Shown in pieces: positions 36,598 to 46,027 of a stretch of 55,327 nucleotides of DNA. This DNA is from Zooshikella ganghwensis DSM 15267 (GTDB lineage Bacteria > Pseudomonadota > Gammaproteobacteria > Pseudomonadales > Zooshikellaceae): contig NZ_AUAF01000021.1 of assembly GCF_000428585.1 (NCBI RefSeq), forward strand, positions 1-55,327, read 5' to 3'. Below the pieces are notes generated by a model. It saw only the letters and a list, made by a program, of their open reading frames with translations, was not told where the DNA came from and made no database searches. The position numbers and the translations under genes are program-made. Each line of letters begins with the position of its first letter. Within the stretch, counting starts at the first letter, position 1.

Positions 36598-37587
36598 ATG
36601 AGTTGGATTACGGCAGATACTGCTGATGGGTATGACTTAATTGGTGATATTCACGGCTGTGCTCGTGCATTAGTGCTTTTGTTAAAAAAGTTAGGTTATC
36701 GACAATATCGTGGTTGCTTTCGCCACCCTCGACGCAAAGCCATATTTATGGGAGATATTGTAGATCGAGGCCCTCGTATACGTGATGCACTCCATATTGT
36801 AAAAGACATGGTTGATCATGATCAGGCGCATATTGTCATGGGTAATCATGAGTTCAATGCGTTAGCGTACTGTACACCAGCACTTGAGGGCAGTGGACGA
36901 TCATACTTGCGAGAGCATAACCCTCGACACCACCGTCTCATTGCGGAAACTTTAGAACAATTTGCTTGTCACCCTAAAGAGTGGCAAATGTTTTTACAAT
37001 GGTTTAAAGAGCTGCCCTTATTTTTAGAGTTTGCTCAATTTCGGGTGGTGCATGCATGTTGGGATCAACGACTGGTAGAGGCTTTTTGGAGCCGCTATCA
37101 GCGAGCAACTATTGACGATGATTTTTTACATCAAACCATTGTTTCTCGGAGCTTTGAAAAGTACTGCGTTAGTCGTCTTATTCGTGGCATAGATATTCCA
37201 CTGCCAAAAGGCATAAAAATTGAGAGTAAGGATGGCTATATTCGCAATAGGTTTCGTGCGCACTTTTGGCATCCTGACCCAGAAACATACCAGGACGTTA
37301 TCTTTCAGCCAGATCCGTTGCCACCAGCCGTGGCAGCAGAAATGCTCACAGCTGAAGATAAAAACCGCTTGTTTGTTTATGAGCTAAACGAAAAGCCTTT
37401 ATTTGTGGGGCATTACTGGCAAATGGGCGTGCCACACCCCATTCGTCCAAACATTGCATGCCTTGACTACAGTGCAGTTAAATACGGCAAGTTAGTGGCT
37501 TATCGTATGGATAATGAAACGGTATTAGATAAAAAGAAGTTTGTATGGGTTGAAGTGGAGCCGCGAAGCCCTTTTGTGCCTCGCTAA
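36598..37587 (+). CDS. metallophosphoesterase (calcineurin-like)
   Basis: The 329-residue protein has the calcineurin-like metal-binding motifs in order: G-D-I-H-G (16-20), G-D-I-V-D-R-G (52-58) and G-N-H-E (82-85). A C-terminal histidine pair in the G-H-Y-W-Q-M region completes the metal site. The substrate is not evident; the E. coli ApaH/PrpA type and a broad phosphoprotein phosphatase are alternatives. It sits directly after nadK and before glpG, an arrangement known from Pseudomonas relatives. Confidence 0.88.
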   Translation: MSWITADTADGYDLIGDIHGCARALVLLLKKLGYRQYRGCFRHPRRKAIFMGDIVDRGPRIRDALHIVKDMVDHDQAHIVMGNHEFNALAYCTPALEGSGRSYLREHNPRHHRLIAETLEQFACHPKEWQMFLQWFKELPLFLEFAQFRVVHACWDQRLVEAFWSRYQRATIDDDFLHQTIVSRSFEKYCVSRLIRGIDIPLPKGIKIESKDGYIRNRFRAHFWHPDPETYQDVIFQPDPLPPAVAAEMLTAEDKNRLFVYELNEKPLFVGHYWQMGVPHPIRPNIACLDYSAVKYGKLVAYRMDNETVLDKKKFVWVEVEPRSPFVPR

Positions 37588-37601
37588 AAGGAAGAATAGC
37601 T

Positions 37602-38489
37602 ATGATGCGATTGCTTGAGGTCCCTGCTGAACAGGACTTACGTTCATTCTCATTGTATTTGTTTCACCAGGGGGTGAAGCACAAAATCACTGAAGAATCG
37701 GGGCAGCAAGTATTATGGCTGGTGACAGAAGACCAGCAACATCAGGTTTCACACTGGTTTCAGCAGGTTCAGTGTGGGGAGTTAGATTTATCACGTTACC
37801 AGGCTGTGATTGATAATCCTCCGCCACAACCTACTCAAAGCGCACAGTTCTCAATCAGCCAGTTAAGCCTTTTCCCAATAACAGCCTTTTTCTTAGTCAT
37901 TAACTTATTTGTAGCCGCGATGACTGGGCTTGGTAGTAACTATCAAGTCGTGTCGTGGCTGACCTTTGTAGACTTTACCCTAATAGGCAATTATGTATTA
38001 GCTGCATCAATGGGTGATGTGTTTACAAACCATCAATATTGGCGTTTGTTGTCACCAATTTTCCTGCACTTTGGCTGGCTCCATATCATCTTCAATATGC
38101 TTTGGCTCTATGTGCTGGGCCGGCGTATCGAAAACAAAGACAGTAGTGGCCTTATGTTTGGCTTAGTGCTATTTGTCGGCTTTCTTTCTAACCTTGGACA
38201 ATATTTAATGTCAATGGACCACCCCATCTTTGGTGGTTTTTCGGGTGTTGTTTATGGCTTGTTAGGCTACTGTTGGGTGAGAGAAAAGCTGGCCAACGTG
38301 AGCTTTTCCATCCCTCAAAGTATCTATATGTTTATGCTCGTCTGGTTGGTGATTGGTTACTCAGATATTTTAGCTGTGATAGGCTTTGGTAATGTGGCAA
38401 ATACAGCCCATACCGTGGGTTTATTAGCTGGTTGCTTGTTTGCGGCATTTCGAGGCCGTTATAATCCAGATAATGCGCTTCGATGTTAA
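37602..38489 (+). CDS. glpG: rhomboid intramembrane serine protease GlpG
   Basis: This 295-residue rhomboid protease has an N-terminal cytoplasmic domain (about 1-80) as in E. coli GlpG, followed by six membrane helices. The catalytic serine is in G-G-F-S-G-V-V-Y-G (about S213) and the catalytic histidine in N-T-A-H-T-V-G (about H270). The H-F-G-W-L-H-I-I-F-N segment of the L1/TM2 region is also typical. It cleaves membrane proteins within the bilayer. Two adjacent ATG codons at 37602 and 37605 are possible starts. Confidence 0.9.
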   Translation: MMRLLEVPAEQDLRSFSLYLFHQGVKHKITEESGQQVLWLVTEDQQHQVSHWFQQVQCGELDLSRYQAVIDNPPPQPTQSAQFSISQLSLFPITAFFLVINLFVAAMTGLGSNYQVVSWLTFVDFTLIGNYVLAASMGDVFTNHQYWRLLSPIFLHFGWLHIIFNMLWLYVLGRRIENKDSSGLMFGLVLFVGFLSNLGQYLMSMDHPIFGGFSGVVYGLLGYCWVREKLANVSFSIPQSIYMFMLVWLVIGYSDILAVIGFGNVANTAHTVGLLAGCLFAAFRGRYNPDNALRC

Positions 38490-38533
38490 AGCACCTCTAA
38501 AAGGCACTTTTTTCGTGATAGCTGAGAGAATCT

Positions 38534-38797
38534 ATGGACTTTTCGCAACTCATTAACCAAATTGATGCAGATACCTACCAGCGCTTAAAAACGGCAGTAG
38601 AAATTAGAAAGTGGCCAGATGGTCGTGTCCTTGAACAATCTCAAGTTGAGCTTTGTTTGCAAGCGATCATTGCCTACGAGCACAAGCACTTACCTGCAGA
38701 TCAACACACGGGGTTTATGAGCCAGCAATGTGCCAGTCAAGCCAAGCTAGACACTGAGCAAGCGGATCGTCAGCCACAGACTGTAAAAATAAAGTAA
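38534..38797 (+). CDS. YeaC-like DUF1315-family protein
   Basis: The 87-residue protein matches the DUF1315/YeaC family: Y-Q-R-L-K-T-A-V-E-I-R-K-W-P-D-G-R near residues 15-31, then C-L-Q-A-I-I-A-Y-E. Function is unknown; family members are small cytoplasmic proteins that commonly lie close to glpG-like or DUF2797 genes. It follows glpG by 44 bp in the same direction. Confidence 0.82.
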   Translation: MDFSQLINQIDADTYQRLKTAVEIRKWPDGRVLEQSQVELCLQAIIAYEHKHLPADQHTGFMSQQCASQAKLDTEQADRQPQTVKIK

Positions 38798-38878
38798 TAA
38801 ACCTTCTCCCGTGATTTATACAAAACCTAAATAAAAGGTATAAGACCTTTATCGGTACAAAAAAAGGAATAGCCTGTT

Positions 38879-39739
38879 TTGAGTGATGTTTTATCTCAGT
38901 CAGTAACCACCGCATCGCCAATATCTGGTCAGCTGCAAAAAATGAAATCACAACTCGCAGACCCAGTGATGTATCAATTACCCGTGGGTGAATCACTAGT
39001 TTCATTAAATGAGTTGTTGGGTCAGCAAATAACACTGAAGTTTTTAGGGGCTATTCATTGTATTGCCTGTGGTCGGAAAACCAATAAAAGCTTTAATCAA
39101 GGTTATTGCTTTCCATGTTTTAAAAAGTTACCCCAGTGTGACAGCTGTATTATGTCTCCTGAAAAGTGCCATTATGATCAGGGTACCTGTAGAGATGCGA
39201 CTTGGGGTGACCAGTTTTGTATGACTGATCATATTGTTTATCTGGCAAACTCATCAGGGGTAAAAGTAGGTATTACCCGCCTGTCACAAGTCCCAACACG
39301 CTGGATTGATCAGGGGGCAACCCAGGCATTACCCATTATGCGGGTTGCTACACGACAACAGTCGGGATTGGTTGAAGCCGCAATGAAAGCCTTTGTAGCG
39401 GATAAAACTAACTGGCGAACGATGTTGAAAGGGACTTCAGATGAAGTTGATTTGGTGAACAAGCGGGATGAATTGTTTGCCCAGTGCGCTGAGACCATAA
39501 CATCGCTTCAGCAACAGTTTGGGGTACAGGCATTACAAGCCATAACAGATGCCAAGCCATACACTATTAATTATCCGGTTTTACAGTACCCAGTGAAAGT
39601 CACAGCGCTTAACTTTGATAAACAATCAGAAATAACGGGTACGCTGTTAGGTATAAAAGGTCAGTATCTGATAATGGATATTGGGGTGTTAAATATCCGC
39701 AAGTATACGGCATATAACATACAGTTCAGCATTGTATAA
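38879..39739 (+). CDS. DUF2797-family protein
   Basis: The 286-residue protein has cysteines C61-x-x-C64, C77-x-x-C80 and C87-x-x-C90 near the N terminus (I-A-C-G-R-K-T-N-K-S-F and C-D-S-C), likely a metal-binding module. Later D-H-I-V-Y-L-A-N-S-S and V-G-I-T-R-L-S-Q-V-P-T-R-W give a GIY-YIG-like pattern (Y-L-A, V-G-I-T) of the DUF2797 family. Its function is unknown. The start is TTG at 38879, with AAAAGGAA about 10 bases upstream; the next ATG in frame (38941) would remove the conserved N terminus. It is in the operon before pepN. Confidence 0.8.
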   Translation: MSDVLSQSVTTASPISGQLQKMKSQLADPVMYQLPVGESLVSLNELLGQQITLKFLGAIHCIACGRKTNKSFNQGYCFPCFKKLPQCDSCIMSPEKCHYDQGTCRDATWGDQFCMTDHIVYLANSSGVKVGITRLSQVPTRWIDQGATQALPIMRVATRQQSGLVEAAMKAFVADKTNWRTMLKGTSDEVDLVNKRDELFAQCAETITSLQQQFGVQALQAITDAKPYTINYPVLQYPVKVTALNFDKQSEITGTLLGIKGQYLIMDIGVLNIRKYTAYNIQFSIV

Positions 39740-39785
39740 TATTTACCCTTTGCGATATAACGATAAGATTCTAAGAGAGAACAGC

Positions 39786-42425
39786 ATGAAAGACGCTCAG
39801 CCTCGGACAATTTATTTAAAAGATTACCAGGAACCAGATTACTGGATTGACCAAACAGACTTAACCTTTCATTTAGGTGAAGATCACACAGATGTGACTG
39901 CCGTTTTGCAGGTACGCTTAAATAAAAGTAAACAACATGAACATTTACCTAACCTGGTGTTAGATGGCACTGATATGCAACTTCTGTCGGTAAGTATTGA
40001 TAATCAACCAATCGACAGTAACCAGTACACAGTGACAACAGAAAACTTAAGTTTGCCTGTGAGCAAAGAACAATTTGTGGTGACTATCAATACCCGCATA
40101 AAGCCACAAGAAAATACATCACTTGAAGGGTTATACCGTTCGAATGATATGTTTTGTACGCAGTGTGAGGCAGAAGGGTTTCGTAAGATCACGTATTACC
40201 TTGATCGTCCTGATGTCATGGCTAAGTTTTCAACGACAATTATTGCTGATCCCAAAAAATACCCTGTAATGCTTTCGAATGGTAACTTGGTTGCCGATGA
40301 ACATTTAGCTGATGGCTTGCGTAAAGTTAAGTGGGAAGACCCCTTTAAAAAACCCTGTTATTTATTTGCGTTGGTTGCTGGTGATTTGGCCTGCGTGGAT
40401 GATGAGTTTATTACCCAGTCGGGTCGTAAAGTTGCGCTTAAATTATTTACTGAAGCGGCCAATGTCGATAAATGTGCTCATGCGCTGTTATCACTCAAAC
40501 GATCAATGAAGTGGGATGAAGATGTCTATGGTCGTGAATATGATCTGGACATTTTTATGATCGTGGCTGTGGATCACTTTAATATGGGAGCCATGGAAAA
40601 TAAAGGCTTAAATATATTTAACTCATCGTGTGTGTTAGCCAAGCCTGAGACAGCAACTGATGGAACCTATCAGCGCATTGAAGCGATTGTTGCCCATGAA
40701 TATTTTCATAACTGGAGTGGTAACCGTGTAACCTGTCGGGACTGGTTCCAGTTAAGTTTGAAAGAAGGCTTTACCGTTTTTCGGGATGCAGAATTTTCGG
40801 CGGACATGAATTCACGACCAGTGAAGCGTATTGAAGATGCAAACTTTTTACGCACCATGCAATTCCCTGAAGATGCTGGTCCTACTTCTCACCCTGTACG
40901 TCCTGCGTCGTATATTGAAATTTCTAACTTTTATACGCTAACTGTCTATGAAAAAGGCGCTGAGGTTGTGCGTATGATTCATAACATTGTGGGTAAAGAA
41001 GGCTTTAGAAAAGGCAGTGATTTATATTTTTCGCGACATGATGGACAGGCAGTAACCACAGAAGATTTTGTTAAGGCCATGGAAGAGGCGAATAATGTTG
41101 ATTTAACACAGTTTCGCCGTTGGTACACCCAGTCTGGAACACCTGTAGTACAGGTGTCGGATAATTATGATGCGGCTAATAAACGCTATACATTAACCGT
41201 GAAGCAAAAATGTCCTCCCACACCAGGACAAGTAGAAAAAGCACCTTTTCATATCCCATTTGCTGTTGGGTTGATTGACTCATTGGGTAATGATATGCCG
41301 CTTGATGAACAAGGTAATACGACACTTGTTTTAGATATTAAAGAGGCTGAGCAAACGTTTACCTTCAGCAATATCAACGAGCAGCCGTTACCGTCATTGG
41401 CAAGAGACTTTTCAGCCCCGATAAAAGTTGAGTACCCTTATACTCGTGATCAACTCATGTTTTTAATGAGCCACGATAATGATGGCTTTAACCGTTGGGA
41501 TGCAGGTCAAAAACTGGCAGTTGATATTATAAAAGAGCTTGTTGAGCACCAGCGGGCAGGAATGACGCTAACATTGGATGAGCGTTTAGTTACCGCTTAT
41601 AAGTCATTATTGACCAGCGCTTCGCTGGATAAAGCGATGCTCGCCAAAATGCTTGCTTTGCCAAGTGAAGACTACATTGCAGAAGAGTGTGATGTTATTT
41701 ATCCACTTAGCATACACGTGGCACGTGATTTTGTGCGCCGTACGTTGGCGATGAAACTACACAAGCAGTTTAAAGCCTGCTATGCCGCCAATAATATTGA
41801 AAAAGCCTATCAGCCTACGGCAGATGATATTGCTGAGCGTAGCCTTAAAAATATTTGCTTGAGCTATCTGACTCTCGCTGATGAGCAAGGCATAGAGCTG
41901 TCTTGGCAGCAATACCAGCAGGCAAACAACATGACGGATCGCTTTTCTGCCTTGAGTATTTTAGAAAATGCGGTGTCTGTTAAAGCTCGAGACTATGCGG
42001 AACAAGCACTCGCTAGCTTTTATCAGCAATGGCAGCATGATGTGCAAATGATAGAGCAATGGCTATCTGTGCAAGCAGGGGGTGAGTATACGGATCTCGA
42101 AAAAATACACCAATTAATGCAGCATGAAGCGTTTGATATGAAAAACCCAAATAAAGTCAGGGCATTGATTGGGGTATTCGCTAACCGAAATAAAGTACAT
42201 TTCCATCGGGATGATGGGGCAGGTTATGCTTTCCTGGCTGATCAGGTGTTAGTACTTAACCGTTTAAATCCACAAATGGCCTCTCGTTTATTAACGCCTA
42301 TTACTCGTTGGAAGCGATATGATGAAACCCGTGGTGCGCTAATGAAAGAACAACTGCAGCGTATTATGAAAGAAAAAGACCTTTCGAAAGACGTCTATGA
42401 GATAGTCTCTAAAAGCTTGCAGTAA
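39786..42425 (+). CDS. pepN: aminopeptidase N
   Basis: The M1-family zinc aminopeptidase removes N-terminal residues from peptides in the cytoplasm. ATG 39786 (879 residues) is used because an AGAGAG lies upstream and the N terminus then resembles E. coli PepN. An earlier ATG at 39732 lies inside the end of the DUF2797 gene. Motifs: exopeptidase G-A-M-E-N (about 268-272) and zinc-binding H-E-Y-F-H (about 303-307) with the downstream Glu in K-E-G-F-T-V-F (about 326). Length agrees with the family. It ends with a strong hairpin at 42441-42465. Confidence 0.96.
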   Translation: MKDAQPRTIYLKDYQEPDYWIDQTDLTFHLGEDHTDVTAVLQVRLNKSKQHEHLPNLVLDGTDMQLLSVSIDNQPIDSNQYTVTTENLSLPVSKEQFVVTINTRIKPQENTSLEGLYRSNDMFCTQCEAEGFRKITYYLDRPDVMAKFSTTIIADPKKYPVMLSNGNLVADEHLADGLRKVKWEDPFKKPCYLFALVAGDLACVDDEFITQSGRKVALKLFTEAANVDKCAHALLSLKRSMKWDEDVYGREYDLDIFMIVAVDHFNMGAMENKGLNIFNSSCVLAKPETATDGTYQRIEAIVAHEYFHNWSGNRVTCRDWFQLSLKEGFTVFRDAEFSADMNSRPVKRIEDANFLRTMQFPEDAGPTSHPVRPASYIEISNFYTLTVYEKGAEVVRMIHNIVGKEGFRKGSDLYFSRHDGQAVTTEDFVKAMEEANNVDLTQFRRWYTQSGTPVVQVSDNYDAANKRYTLTVKQKCPPTPGQVEKAPFHIPFAVGLIDSLGNDMPLDEQGNTTLVLDIKEAEQTFTFSNINEQPLPSLARDFSAPIKVEYPYTRDQLMFLMSHDNDGFNRWDAGQKLAVDIIKELVEHQRAGMTLTLDERLVTAYKSLLTSASLDKAMLAKMLALPSEDYIAEECDVIYPLSIHVARDFVRRTLAMKLHKQFKACYAANNIEKAYQPTADDIAERSLKNICLSYLTLADEQGIELSWQQYQQANNMTDRFSALSILENAVSVKARDYAEQALASFYQQWQHDVQMIEQWLSVQAGGEYTDLEKIHQLMQHEAFDMKNPNKVRALIGVFANRNKVHFHRDDGAGYAFLADQVLVLNRLNPQMASRLLTPITRWKRYDETRGALMKEQLQRIMKEKDLSKDVYEIVSKSLQ

Positions 42426-42440
42426 CTAACCCCCTCCTAA

Positions 42441-42465
42441 CCTCCCCCTTCAACAAAGGGGAGGG
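42441..42465 (+). terminator. C/G-rich hairpin after pepN
   Basis: CCTCCCCCTT pairs with AAGGGGAGG (one bulged C) around a five-base loop. There is no T-tract. It is one unit of a family of C-rich hairpin repeats that recurs at 42503-42685 and after the DUF1329 gene at 47638-47671, where it is a full terminator. Confidence 0.55.
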
Positions 42466-42518
42466 ACTGAATGAGAGTTTAAAGTGGCTTCGGTATTTTA
42501 TTCCCTCCCCTTGGAGGG

Positions 42519-42648
42519 TGTCGCAAAAGGTTATGAGCGAAGCAAAGACAAGGAAAAAATCAGCGAAAAGGCGGAGTTTATACTTAATAAATGAGTACTT
42601 TGAGCCGATTTTTAACGCTGTATTTGCAAGTGCAGTAGTTTTGCGACA
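42519..42648. mobile_element. MITE-like element with perfect 10-bp terminal inverted repeats
   Basis: The element begins TGTCGCAAAA and ends TTTTGCGACA. It is 130 bp long, non-coding, and splits a C-rich hairpin repeat: CCCTCCCCTTGG lies to its left and CTCCCTGGTAAGGGGAGGG to its right. The interruption implies insertion after the hairpin repeat arose. No transposase of the matching type is visible here, so it is probably non-autonomous. Confidence 0.55.
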
Positions 42649-42875
42649 GCCTCCCTGGTAAGGGGAGGGCCAGGGTGGGGTTTAAGATATGTCACAAAAG
42701 TCGAAGGATTTATTTTTGTTCCTCGTGGATAAAATAATTGTCTAACAATTTGTTTTTGTTTATATGTAAGACACTGTTTCTATCTTTTTAATACCTGCTT
42801 TTTTTCTTACTTAAGTACTGCAACTGTTACTTTTATTCTCATATTGAGAGTACCTTTAAAAATAGTGATTTTTTT

Positions 42876-43008
42876 GCAAGAGCAAGGAAGCACTGCACGG
42901 AGAACCGCAGTGTATAAGGAATACATGAGGATTTGAGTACAGTGCTGACACAGCTATTACGAAAAAAGTGCATTTTTAGCGGTGCCCTCGATTATGATCT
43001 GCTCTTGC
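42876..43008. repeat. 133-bp structured palindromic element
   Basis: The ends GCAAGAGCA and TGCTCTTGC are exact reverse complements. Inside there is a hairpin CACTG...CGG-AGAA-CCG-CAGTG (about 42891-42915) with a 2-base bulge and a tetraloop. A further dyad lies near 42950-42986, with CAC.GCT against AGC.GTG and a long loop between them. The nested pairing suggests a structured RNA or a palindromic repeat element. No ORF is present. Confidence 0.45.
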
Positions 43009-43544
43009 TGAACGGTAGACAGTCAATAGGTCATTTTATTTAAAAAGTGATCTACTACATAAAAAACTAATAAGTCGTTAGCTGTATCATGTAGGTGTAG
43101 CAATTACTTGTCCCTTGGACAAGGTAACAGATTAGAGGGGTTAAAAGAATGTGGTTTGCTTAATAGTTAAACAGTTGGTATCGTTTAAACGTTCGTTTTT
43201 ACTAGACTGTATTGCTCAAAAGTTTCATAATGTAACAAATTTATAAAACAACAATGGACTGAGATAAGTTAATAGGCATTACTCAATAATTTTTTACATA
43301 TTTCATTGCGAAGCTATTAACATTGAATAAAAAAAATAAGAAGATAGTATATAGCTCACTTTGAGGGCTTTATATGATGGTAAATAGAAAATCATAAAAA
43401 GCTAATTCAATGTGTTCACAGTAAACATTGAAAAATTTAAGTATGAATGTACTGAGATAACAAAAATAATTAGGAAGTTGGAGCTGAGCGTAATAACCAA
43501 AAAGAGCTATTTTAAGTAATAAGAATTAATAACTTTGCTTGGTG

Positions 43545-43562
43545 TACCCATTATGATGGGTA
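43545..43562. promoter_or_regulatory. operator-like dyad, site 1 of two
   Basis: TACCCAT and ATGGGTA form a perfect 7-bp dyad around TATG. A near-copy occurs at 43953-43975, close to the DUF1302 gene. The two share the pattern CCCATWATGAWGGGTAT, the form expected for a dimeric regulator site. Confidence 0.4.
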
Positions 43563-43703
43563 TAGTAGTTCAATTTGGATAACTAGGGGACAATAACAAT
43601 AAGGTAAGGATACGATTATATATACCTAAAACGAAAGTTTTTTAGTGGAGGTCGTCAAGCGATGAAGCCCCCAGTGCTTATATCAATAAGTGACTGGAGT
43701 GAA

Positions 43704-43748
43704 GAGCGCAGACAACAAACCCTAAAATTGATTCGTGAAGGGTATAAA
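43704..43748 (+). repeat. dispersed repeat, copy 2
   Basis: Matches 245-290 at about 40 of 46 bases with one gap, including GACAACAAACCC, TTGATTCG and GGTATAAA. It lies at the 3' end of a 29-codon ORF (43662-43751; M-K-P-P-V-L-I-S onward) that has no known relative and is probably not real. Confidence 0.5.
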
Positions 43749-43952
43749 TAAGATTGGGTGTGAAAAAAAATAATACTCAAGTAAAAATTTATACCTTATC
43801 TATTGTATTACTCTTAAGACTTTAAGTCGGATATACGAGTGTATTAGCCGATGGATTATTGTATCCAAAGAAAAGGCTATTTTTAACTCGGTATTCATAG
43901 TGATATATACAGCTATTATTATGTTAGTGTGGCTTCTTACTTTTAAGGTAAG

Positions 43953-43975
43953 TATGCCCATAATGAAGGGTATAT
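43953..43975. promoter_or_regulatory. operator-like dyad, site 2 of two
   Basis: TATGCCCATAATGAAGGGTA is a near-copy of the perfect dyad at 43545-43562. It lies about 95 bp before the DUF1302 start codon, where an activator or repressor of that gene could bind. Confidence 0.4.
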
Positions 43976-44068
43976 ATTACGATCAAACTGCTCCTACGTG
44001 GTTAATTTATTAAGTTTTACTTTAATGATTTCCACCCTTCCTATAAAGACCATGCTACGGAGCGATCC

Positions 44069-46027
44069 ATGAACAACACAAATAGCCTGCCTGTACGCCT
44101 GTTATTTGCACCCGCAAAAGCAGGATTTGCCTTAGCCAGTTTACTTGCCGTTATGCCTGCCCAGGCGTTTGAATTTGACTTAATGGAAGGAGAGGTAACC
44201 GGTTCATTAGATACTACCTTATCCTATGGCGCGATGTGGCGAGTTGAAGGTAGAGATACACATACCTATGGTAACGACACCGAGCCAACCCATGATGATG
44301 TAAATACCAACGATGGTAACCGTAATTTTGATACGGGAATGGTGTCTAGCGTCTACAAAATAAATTCAGAACTTAAATTGAATTATAAAAACTATGGTGC
44401 ATTCGTGCGTGGTCGTGCATTTTATGACACCGAAATAATGGATAAAGACACAGACTGGTCTGATACCAATGATCGGTTTAATCGTAGATTTCCTGGCTAC
44501 TTTGATCAGGCAGGTACCAATAGAGCTGCAGATGCATTTGACAGTGATGTTGAAGAGTTAATTGGCAAAGACGCTTCAATTATGGATGCATTTGTATTTG
44601 GTAGCTTCCATATTGGGGATATGCCTTTAGATGTCCGGTTTGGTAAGCAAGTACTGAACTGGGGGGAAGGTATTTTCTATCGTGATGGTATAAATACCAT
44701 TAACCCGATTGATGCTGCACAATTTGCACTGCCGGGTTCAGAGCTTAAAGATGTATTAATTCCACAAATGGCGCTATCGTTTAACCTAGGTCTTACTGAA
44801 AACCTCTCCATGGAAACGTACTACATGATGGAGTGGGATGAGAGTATTGTACCGCCGGTAGGGTCTTATTTTAGTAATAATGATATTTTCGCTGATGGTG
44901 CAACGTTTGGGTATAATGAACTTACAGATTCTGCAGGAGATAAGTTGTCTCCTGCTGCTATAGCATTGTTAGATGCCGGTGGTGTGAATTATAATGGTGA
45001 TTATTTAGTAGTTGCAGACTTGAGAGGAAAGCAAAATGCTAAAGATGGTGGTCAATGGGGAGTTAATTTTAAATATTTTGCTGAAGAGTTAAATGAAACT
45101 GAATTTGGCTTTTATTTTGTAAATTATCATGCTCAAGTACCATATACTGCAGCAGGCATTCGGAATGGGTCAGTCTTAGAAGCTGTAAACAACCCATTTC
45201 TAACAATACCATTTACACAACTACTACATGTGCTTTCCAATGGTGTTTATGCTGATAGAGTTTATCCTGAAGATATTAGAATGTTTGGGCTAAGTTTTAA
45301 TACAACAGCTGGTAATACTTCAATTGCTGGTGAGTTGACTTATAGACCCAATATGCCTATGTGGATTGATCATCCAGATGATTTAGTGTCAGGTATTAGC
45401 CGAAACCTTCCAACAATTATTGGTACTGTTACAGGAACAGGTTCTGAAGCAGGAATTTGTACAACGGTACAGCTATCTCAAGGGCGTCCAGGCAATTTTG
45501 GCTGTGTAGGCCAAGATTATAAAAACTATGAGCGTGTTGAGTTATATACAGGCTCTTTAGTATTTATCCATAATTTTGGCCCTCGTTTTGGTTTTGATAA
45601 TTTTATAGCTGTCTTAGAGCCATCATTTGAGCTGGTATCAGGTATTGGTGGTAATTACGATTCCTTTGCGGCTAAAGGTTCTAGTCCTTACGATTCTCGA
45701 AAATTTTCCGGGGACTATACACCTGAACACGAACGCTTAGACCGCTTTAGTTGGGGTTATACCACCGTATTTTCAGGTCAGTGGAATGATGTATTTGCAG
45801 GTGTTAACTTGAACCCGATTTTACGCTTTAAGCAAGATGTGCAAGGTAACTCGCGTGTTACAGGTAACTTTATGGAAGACCGTAAAGCAGTAACTTTGGC
45901 ATTAAATGCAACGTATATGAATTCTTTAGAAGCAGGTATCAGTTATACCAACTTTTTTGGTGCAGAGCGGCGTAATAAATTGAATGACCGTGATAATATA
46001 GCATTTACAGTTAAGTACTCATTCTAA
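44069..46027 (+). CDS. DUF1302-family outer-membrane protein
   Basis: The 652-residue protein has an N-terminal signal peptide (about 1-33, ending A-Q-A) and a long beta-rich body with many Gly/Asn/Asp turns and alternating aromatic residues. The C terminus K-Y-S-F ends in Phe, as outer-membrane beta-barrels do. The opening pattern after the signal (L-D-T-T-L-S-Y-G) and V-L-N-W-G-E-G match the DUF1302 family. Known DUF1302 genes pair with DUF1329, YCF48 and MMPL genes, and the set is believed to move lipid-like compounds across the envelope. Here DUF1329 follows after 209 bp. Confidence 0.88.
   Translation: MNNTNSLPVRLLFAPAKAGFALASLLAVMPAQAFEFDLMEGEVTGSLDTTLSYGAMWRVEGRDTHTYGNDTEPTHDDVNTNDGNRNFDTGMVSSVYKINSELKLNYKNYGAFVRGRAFYDTEIMDKDTDWSDTNDRFNRRFPGYFDQAGTNRAADAFDSDVEELIGKDASIMDAFVFGSFHIGDMPLDVRFGKQVLNWGEGIFYRDGINTINPIDAAQFALPGSELKDVLIPQMALSFNLGLTENLSMETYYMMEWDESIVPPVGSYFSNNDIFADGATFGYNELTDSAGDKLSPAAIALLDAGGVNYNGDYLVVADLRGKQNAKDGGQWGVNFKYFAEELNETEFGFYFVNYHAQVPYTAAGIRNGSVLEAVNNPFLTIPFTQLLHVLSNGVYADRVYPEDIRMFGLSFNTTAGNTSIAGELTYRPNMPMWIDHPDDLVSGISRNLPTIIGTVTGTGSEAGICTTVQLSQGRPGNFGCVGQDYKNYERVELYTGSLVFIHNFGPRFGFDNFIAVLEPSFELVSGIGGNYDSFAAKGSSPYDSRKFSGDYTPEHERLDRFSWGYTTVFSGQWNDVFAGVNLNPILRFKQDVQGNSRVTGNFMEDRKAVTLALNATYMNSLEAGISYTNFFGAERRNKLNDRDNIAFTVKYSF

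Larger units (their letters stand above)
42426..44068. other. 1.6-kb gene-free region with repeats and regulatory signals
   Basis: No convincing gene is present between pepN and the DUF1302 gene. The stretch holds the C-rich hairpin repeats (about 42430-42690), a MITE-like element (42519-42648), a 133-bp structured palindrome (42876-43008), copy 2 of the dispersed repeat (43704-43748, within a 29-codon ORF at 43662-43751), and two operator-like dyads (43545-43562 and 43953-43975). The remainder is AT-rich. The DUF1302 promoter is expected near the right end. Confidence 0.55.

Noticed and set aside
38490-38533. Possible terminator between glpG and the YeaC-like gene
   Set aside because: A T-tract is present but the preceding sequence forms no stable stem, and the genes appear to be co-transcribed.
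43662-43751. 29-codon ORF containing the dispersed repeat
   Set aside because: The frame is interrupted in copy 1 by a one-base indel, so a conserved peptide is unlikely; treated as repeat sequence.
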